From contig NZ_JAIUHG010000028.1 of the NCBI RefSeq assembly GCF_020164955.1, positions 1 to 64,000 of the forward strand: a DNA stretch of 64,000 bases, written 5' to 3'. This stretch comes from Mesorhizobium sp. CA8 (lineage in GTDB: Bacteria; Pseudomonadota; Alphaproteobacteria; Rhizobiales; Rhizobiaceae). Each line of letters begins with the position of its first letter. Within the stretch, counting starts at the first letter, position 1. The notes under the pieces were generated by a model, which made no database searches, was not told where the DNA came from, and saw nothing but the letters and a program-made list of their open reading frames with translations. Below, one piece after another: positions 59,135 to 64,000 of the stretch. The position numbers and the translations under genes were made by a program.

Positions 59135-61642
59135 ATGTCTCGGGAGACGTTCAATCGGCGAGTCTCGAGTATGACATCCATGCGTTTCCCCCGTGCCAAT
59201 CATCCCGGCGCCTCAGCCAACGACAGCGACGACGAACATCGCAATCCGCGGGAAACCGGGCGCCATGGCGCGGTCCCGCAAGCAGGACAGGTCGTGCCGC
59301 TGCGAGTCCTGCACGGGACCGAATCGACGGTCGCTCGTAACGCATCGTCCGAATCGGTCGGCGACGATTTCGGCCTCCCAGCCTGGCAGAACTATTTCTT
59401 CCTTGCGCCCAATGTGCGTTTCACGCGCACGCCGGATACCGACCTCGCCAGGCGGGCCGCCCCGCCGGAGGATACCGCTCAGGGCAAGGCATCCGCGGTC
59501 GAGCCTGTCCGGCCCGCGCCGCCGACTCCGCCGCCAGCCGCTCCGGTCCGGAAAAGTTCCGCCGCTCCCGCCACGGCGCCGATGCAAACCAGGCCGGCCC
59601 GCGCACCAGCCACTGTTGCCCCAGCCGCCGTCCCGAGCCCTCCGACCGCGCCGACCCAGGCTGAATCTGCTCCGACGCCAAAACCGCGCCTGAGCGGATT
59701 GCGCTGGTCCTATCTTTCCGATCATGCCTTTTTCGAGTTCGGCATGCCCTTCCTGGCCGAGCGCCTGGCGCGGGCGCGTCTGAACGAGACGGGGCAGGCG
59801 CCTGCCGTTCCGGCGCAGCCACTGATGCAGCCGGTGCCGGCGCAGCGTCCGGTCGCGCAACCGGTCCAGCCACGTGCCGCCTTCCCGGGTGAGGCGACGT
59901 CATTTTACCGGGTCATCGAATGGCGCTCCAACACGGCGGAGGCAAGTCCGATCTTGGCGCCCGTGCCGGCTCCGGCGGCCGCCCAACCGGCGCCTGCCAA
60001 GCCCATGCCGATCTCCACCCCGGTAAGCGCCAGGAAAGCCAGGCAGGCACCATCGTTGCCCATGGCCGGCGAGGTCGAGCCGCTATCCGCGATGAGCGAC
60101 TACGAGCTTCCTTCGGAAGAGCTTTTGCAGATGCCGCCCGAGGGCCAGGGCTTCTACATGTCGCAGGAGCGGATGGAGCAGAATGCCGATCTGCTCGAAA
60201 GCGTGTTGGAGGATTTCGGCGTCAAGGGCGAGATCATCCATGTCCGGCCGGGGCCGGTCGTCACGCTCTACGAGTTCGAGCCGGCCCCGGGTGTGAAATC
60301 CAGCCGCGTCATCGGGCTCGCCGACGATATCGCCCGCTCCATGTCGGCCGTCTCGGCGCGTGTCGCCGTGGTGCCGGGCCGCAATGTCATCGGCATCGAG
60401 CTGCCCAACGAGACGCGCGAGACGGTCTATTTCCGCGAGCTGATCGGCTCCGCCGGCTTCCGCAACACCTCCTGCAAGCTGGCGCTCGGCCTCGGCAAGA
60501 CGATCGGCGGCGAACCGGTCATCGCCGAGCTCGCCAAGATGCCGCACCTCTTGGTGGCGGGCACCACCGGCTCGGGCAAGTCGGTCGCCATCAACACCAT
60601 GATCCTGTCGCTGCTCTACCGGATGAAGCCGCAGGAGTGCCGCCTCATCATGGTCGACCCCAAAATGCTGGAACTCTCCGTTTATGACGGCATCCCGCAT
60701 CTTCTGACGCCGGTCGTCACCGATCCCAAGAAGGCCGTCACGGCGCTCAAATGGGCCGTGCGCGAGATGGAGGACCGCTACCGCAAGATGGCGCGCCTCG
60801 GCGTGCGCAACATCGACGGTTACAACCAGCGCGCTGCCGGCGCCCGCGACAAGGGCGAGGTCGTGACCATGCAGGTGCAGACCGGCTTCGAGAGGGGCAC
60901 CGGCGAGCCGCTGTTCGAGGAACGCGCGATCGACCTCGCGCCCATGCCCTACATCGTCATCATCGTCGACGAGATGGCCGACCTGATGATGGTGGCCGGC
61001 AAGGAGATCGAAGGCGCCATCCAGCGCCTGGCGCAGATGGCCCGCGCCGCCGGCATCCATCTGATCATGGCTACGCAACGCCCGTCCGTCGACGTCATCA
61101 CCGGCACCATCAAGGCCAATTTCCCGACCCGCATCTCCTTCCAGGTGACGTCGAAGATCGACAGCCGCACGATCCTCGGCGAGCAGGGTGCGGAACAACT
61201 GCTCGGCCAAGGCGACATGCTGCACATGGCCGGCGGCGGGCGCATTTCGCGCGTGCACGGCCCCTTCGTTTCCGACCTCGAGGTCGAGCAGGTCGTGGCG
61301 CATCTGAAAGCGCAGGGGCGTCCCGAATATCTCGACACCGTCACCGCCGACGAGGAGGAGGCCGAGGAAGCGGCCGATGCCGGCCCGGTCTTCGATAAGA
61401 GCGCGATCGGAGAGGAGGATGGCGATGCGCTCTACGAGGAAGCCGTCAAGGTGGTCAAGCGCGACAAGAAGTGCTCGACCTCCTATATCCAGCGCCGCCT
61501 CGGCGTCGGCTACAACCGCGCCGCCTCGCTGGTCGAGCGCATGGAGAAGGAAGGCCTGGTCGGCGTTCCCAACCATGTTGGCAAGCGCGAGATCCTCACC
61601 GGTCGGCGCGATCGCGAGCCGGAGCGCGAGGAGATGGATTAG
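59135..61642 (+). CDS. ftsK: FtsK/SpoIIIE DNA translocase lacking membrane segments
   Basis: The 835-residue protein has a Pro/Ala-rich disordered N-terminal part (to about residue 320), the FtsK alpha/beta motor with Walker A GTTGSGKS (about 476-483), Walker B YIVIIVDEMADLMM and the C-terminal gamma winged helix that reads KOPS-like sites (STSYIQRRLGVGYNRAASLVERM). No membrane helix is present, unlike cell-division FtsK. It may be a second, soluble translocase. The start may be 59135 or 59171. Confidence 0.92.
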   Translation: MSRETFNRRVSSMTSMRFPRANHPGASANDSDDEHRNPRETGRHGAVPQAGQVVPLRVLHGTESTVARNASSESVGDDFGLPAWQNYFFLAPNVRFTRTPDTDLARRAAPPEDTAQGKASAVEPVRPAPPTPPPAAPVRKSSAAPATAPMQTRPARAPATVAPAAVPSPPTAPTQAESAPTPKPRLSGLRWSYLSDHAFFEFGMPFLAERLARARLNETGQAPAVPAQPLMQPVPAQRPVAQPVQPRAAFPGEATSFYRVIEWRSNTAEASPILAPVPAPAAAQPAPAKPMPISTPVSARKARQAPSLPMAGEVEPLSAMSDYELPSEELLQMPPEGQGFYMSQERMEQNADLLESVLEDFGVKGEIIHVRPGPVVTLYEFEPAPGVKSSRVIGLADDIARSMSAVSARVAVVPGRNVIGIELPNETRETVYFRELIGSAGFRNTSCKLALGLGKTIGGEPVIAELAKMPHLLVAGTTGSGKSVAINTMILSLLYRMKPQECRLIMVDPKMLELSVYDGIPHLLTPVVTDPKKAVTALKWAVREMEDRYRKMARLGVRNIDGYNQRAAGARDKGEVVTMQVQTGFERGTGEPLFEERAIDLAPMPYIVIIVDEMADLMMVAGKEIEGAIQRLAQMARAAGIHLIMATQRPSVDVITGTIKANFPTRISFQVTSKIDSRTILGEQGAEQLLGQGDMLHMAGGGRISRVHGPFVSDLEVEQVVAHLKAQGRPEYLDTVTADEEEAEEAADAGPVFDKSAIGEEDGDALYEEAVKVVKRDKKCSTSYIQRRLGVGYNRAASLVERMEKEGLVGVPNHVGKREILTGRRDREPEREEMD

Positions 61643-61654
61643 GCGGGCGCGCCA

Positions 61655-61783
61655 GACCCCTCATCCGGCCGCTTCGCGGCCACCTTCTCCCCGACGGGGA
61701 GAAGAGACTGGCGCCAGCGCCGACCATCTCCTCGCCCCTTGGGGAGAGGTCAGCCGAGCGAAGCGGAGGCTGGGTGAGGGGGA
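61655..61783. repeat. Inverted hairpin-repeat pair after ftsK
   Basis: CCCCTCATCCGGCCGC with GGCCGC/GCGGCC and CTTCTCCCC/GGGGAGAAG hairpins is followed by a related inverted half ending GGCTGGGTGAGGGGGAG. It lies between the convergent ftsK and engB genes. Confidence 0.65.
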
Positions 61784-61822
61784 GTGCCTACGCGGCAGGC
61801 TCGCTCCATGGCAATAACCGCG

Positions 61823-62494
61823 TCAGCCGCCGTTCGCCACTAAAGCGATGGCCGCGCGCAGCTCATCCAGCCCCGCGGCCTTTTCCGACGAGGTGGCCAG
61901 CACCACCGGAAAGGCCGCCGGCCGCTTCTTGATCTTGGCCAGCGTCTCCCCGATCAGCCTCGGCACGCCGGCAGCCTTGATCTTGTCGGTCTTGGTCAGC
62001 ACCACCTGGTAGGACACCGCCGCCTTGTCGAGCAGCGTCAGCACTTCCTCGTCCTTGGCCTTGATGCCGTGGCGGGCGTCAATCAGCACATAGACGCGCT
62101 TCAGCGTCACGCGGCCTTGCAGATACTCGTAGATCAGCTTGGTCCACTCATCGACCTTGTCCTTCGGCGCGCTGGCATAGCCGTAGCCGGGCATGTCGAC
62201 CAGCGCCATCGGCGGCAGGTCGGCGCCTTCGCCGGAAAAGCCGTCGGGCACGAAATAGTTGAGCTCCTGCGTGCGGCCCGGCGTGTTCGACGTCCGCGCC
62301 AGGCCCTTGTGCCCGACCAGCGCGTTGATCAGCGACGATTTGCCGACATTGGAACGGCCGGCGAAGGCGATCTCCGGCGGCCCTTCCGGCGGCAGGAACT
62401 TCATCGACGGCACGCCGCGGATGAAGACCCAGCCGCGGGTGAACAGCTCCGGACTGATCGCCGTTTCGTTCGTGCTCTTTTCGGGCGCGTTCAA
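61823..62494 (-). CDS. engB: Ribosome biogenesis GTPase EngB (YihA/YsxC)
   Basis: The 223-residue GTPase has G1 GRSNVGKSS (46-54), G2 region NTPGRTQ, G3 DMPGYGYA and G4 TKTDK. It aids large-subunit assembly. The best start is TTG at 62494, preceded by GGAGGCAGCGG and overlapping the stop of the acyltransferase gene by 4 bp; no ATG is available before the domain. Coupling to the acyltransferase is therefore likely. Confidence 0.94.
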   Translation of the reverse strand: MNAPEKSTNETAISPELFTRGWVFIRGVPSMKFLPPEGPPEIAFAGRSNVGKSSLINALVGHKGLARTSNTPGRTQELNYFVPDGFSGEGADLPPMALVDMPGYGYASAPKDKVDEWTKLIYEYLQGRVTLKRVYVLIDARHGIKAKDEEVLTLLDKAAVSYQVVLTKTDKIKAAGVPRLIGETLAKIKKRPAAFPVVLATSSEKAAGLDELRAAIALVANGG

Positions 62495-63129
62495 ACCGCT
62501 GCCTCCAGCCTGGAAATGTCGGCGCCGCGAATGGCATCGAGATTGCGGCTGATCTTGTCGACCGGCCAATCCCACCAGGCAGCCTTCAATAGCCGCCGCA
62601 CCGTGAATTCGTCGAAGCGCATCTTTACCACCTTGGCCGGATTGCCAGCCACGATCGCATAAGGCGGCACGTCGTGCGTGACAACCGATTTCGCGGCGAC
62701 GATAGCGCCATTGCCGATCCTACCGCCCGGCATGATCACCGCATCCATGCCGATCCACACGTCATTTTCGACAATGGTGTCGCCGCGGATTTCCTTCGTC
62801 CATGTCTCGGGGTTGAAGCCTTCCTCCCAGCCATGGCCGAAGATGTTGAACGGATAGGTCGAGAAGCCGGACATGGCGTGGTTGGCGCCGTTCATGATGA
62901 AGCGCGCGCCCTCGGCGATGGCGCAGAACTTGCCGATCACCAGCCTGTCGCCGATGAAGTCGTAGTGATGCAGCACGCATTTCTCGGCGAATTTATCGGG
63001 ACCGTCCGGGTCGTCGTAATAGGTGAAGTCGCCGATGTCGATGTTGGGCGACGTCACCAGCCCCTTCAGGAAGCCGACGCGCGGATGCATCGCGATCGGA
63101 TGCTTGATATTGGGGTTGGGTCCGGTCAT
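62491..63129 (-). CDS. Hexapeptide-repeat acyltransferase (Vat/CatB-like)
   Basis: The 212-residue left-handed beta-helix protein has the xenobiotic acetyltransferase pattern: GKFCAIAEGARFIMNGANH (catalytic His in the loop) and VENDVWIGMDAVIMPGGRIG, then the closing VAGNPAKVVKMRF. Members O-acetylate streptogramin A or chloramphenicol, though many have unknown metabolic substrates. The ATG at 63129 is used; a longer frame to 63369 is unsupported. It lies between yidC and engB with overlap to engB. Confidence 0.9.
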   Translation of the reverse strand: MTGPNPNIKHPIAMHPRVGFLKGLVTSPNIDIGDFTYYDDPDGPDKFAEKCVLHHYDFIGDRLVIGKFCAIAEGARFIMNGANHAMSGFSTYPFNIFGHGWEEGFNPETWTKEIRGDTIVENDVWIGMDAVIMPGGRIGNGAIVAAKSVVTHDVPPYAIVAGNPAKVVKMRFDEFTVRRLLKAAWWDWPVDKISRNLDAIRGADISRLEAAV

Positions 63130-63410
63130 CGCGGTCCTTTGCAGGCGGGTTTGGGCGCGGCCGACGAAGCTCCCGCGCGTGATCAAACTAACGCGATCCT
63201 TCGACAGCACCAACCGTTCAATGGCTGCCGCGGCAGATCGCGATCGGGGGAAAGGGGCGCTGTCGGAGATTGGCCGAAACCCCTGCGAGTCGTCATACTC
63301 GGCCCTGCCGGTTTCGGCGCTTGGCGAAAATGCGCTGTGGCTGAAGATGGCGGCGGGTTGATCGGCCACTTCTGGCGCCGACGTTGGAAGTTAGCCGGAT
63401 CGCCCGCGAC

Positions 63411-63560
63411 GTCGTCATACTCGGGCTCGACCCGAGTATCGGTGCCGTGACCCTTGCCGTAGAGTACTACGGCGCAGAATTCTGTAGCCGCCGCAACGCC
63501 TTAGCGTAGCGGCATGGATTCCAGGGTCTGCGCGCGTCGCTCCGCTCCTTGCTGAGCTGC
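63411..63560. repeat. Dispersed intergenic repeat, family D (copy 2)
   Basis: It shares GCAGAATTCTG, GGGTCTGCGCGCGTCGCTC and CTCCTTGCT blocks with the element at 12614. It fills the space between the acyltransferase and yidC genes; 63130-63410 shows nothing else. Confidence 0.65.
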
Positions 63561-63567
63561 ACGCCGT

Positions 63568-64000
63568 CTATTCCGCTGGCGATGGTTTCTTGCGGAACAT
63601 CGAAGCCAGATTGTCCCACAATTCGATCTTGGCGCCCTGGCGCTTCATGATCACGCCCTGCTGCAGGATCGACAGGGTGTTGTTCCAGGCCCAGTAGATG
63701 ACGAGGCCGGCCGGAAACGAGCCCATCATGAAGGTGAAGATCACCGGCATCCAGGTGAAGATCGCTGCCTGCGTCGGGTCCGGCGGCGCCGGGTTCATGC
63801 GCATCTGCAGGAACATGGTGATGCCCATCACCACCGCCCAGGCACCCATATGCGGCAGGAAGGCCGGCGGTGCGAACGGCAGCAGGCCGAACAGGTTGAA
63901 GATCGAGGTCGGATCGGGCGCCGCAAGGTCGTGGATCCAGCCGAAGAACGGCGCATGCCGCATCTCGATGGTGATGTAGAGCACCTTGTAGAGCGAGAAG
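63568..64000 (-). CDS. yidC: Membrane protein insertase YidC, 3' part (truncated by window edge)
   Basis: Only the C-terminal part (about 144 residues) is inside the window; the gene continues past 64000. Visible are the conserved FLQMRMNP, IFTWMPVIFTFMMGSFPAGLVIYW-type helices and the tail WAWNNTLSILQQGVIMKRQG of YidC/Oxa1. It inserts proteins into the inner membrane. The location before engB is the usual rhizobial order. Confidence 0.95.
   Translation of the reverse strand, partial: FSLYKVLYITIEMRHAPFFGWIHDLAAPDPTSIFNLFGLLPFAPPAFLPHMGAWAVVMGITMFLQMRMNPAPPDPTQAAIFTWMPVIFTFMMGSFPAGLVIYWAWNNTLSILQQGVIMKRQGAKIELWDNLASMFRKKPSPAE

Overview
The window looks like chromosomal DNA of a Mesorhizobium-type rhizobium (Alphaproteobacteria, Hyphomicrobiales). 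The evidence is the high GC content, the families present, a run of conserved housekeeping genes (def-fmt, truA, dapE, dapD, and yidC-engB at the right edge), and many short palindromic intergenic repeats typical of this group. This is inference from sequence character; no database comparison was possible. I saw no rRNA, tRNA, CRISPR array or complete transposase-bearing insertion sequence.

Layout. 0.2-7 kb (minus strand): a HyuA-type hydantoinase/oxoprolinase, a cupredoxin, a CDGSH iron-sulfur protein, then two DUF559 nuclease genes. Each nuclease gene lies between 65-bp inverted repeats and alternates with a small secreted six-cysteine protein. 7-8 kb: a low-GC DUF3800 gene, probably acquired. 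8.2-10 kb: lepA. 10.4-12.5 kb: a likely periplasmic oxidative-repair group (DUF1223 CxxC protein, methionine-rich AMKP-repeat peptide, exported MsrA). 13-15.8 kb: an ABC-2 exporter and a DUF2156 protein. 16-27 kb: MarR-GNAT pair, PhoX phosphatase with a candidate Pho box, PAP2 phosphatase, HTH-SulP pair, EamA transporter, SMP-30-like protein, HTH regulator, and a CYTH-CHAD pair. 27.1-30.9 kb: a CecR-like regulator and a YbhG/F/S-like exporter with a perfect 22-bp operator palindrome. 31-44 kb: threonine dehydratase, rmuC, def-fmt-GNAT-truA facing dapE, then panE-like, DUF805, dapD, LOG, pyrimidine nucleotidase and a diguanylate cyclase. 44.7-49.7 kb: a GMC oxidoreductase with a tiny Tat-type partner, phhA with a divergent Lrp regulator, and a BchE-like cobalamin/radical SAM protein. 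49.7-64 kb: argB, an amidase, an ECF sigma/RskA-like/fasciclin group, Tat-exported MsrB, a divergent EmrAB pump and TetR regulator with two operators, an FtsK translocase without membrane segments, engB, a hexapeptide acyltransferase and the 3' part of yidC.

The main working groups are envelope and oxidative-stress functions (DUF1223/Met-rich peptide/MsrA, MsrB, fasciclin with its ECF sigma, three exporters) set among conserved biosynthesis and translation genes. Intergenic spaces are filled with at least three families of hairpin repeats, often as inverted pairs (REPIN-like). The most unusual observations are the repeat-bounded DUF559 nuclease cassettes and the putative methionine-sulfoxide scavenging group. 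Open frames opposite the listed genes are abundant because of high GC and were left out.
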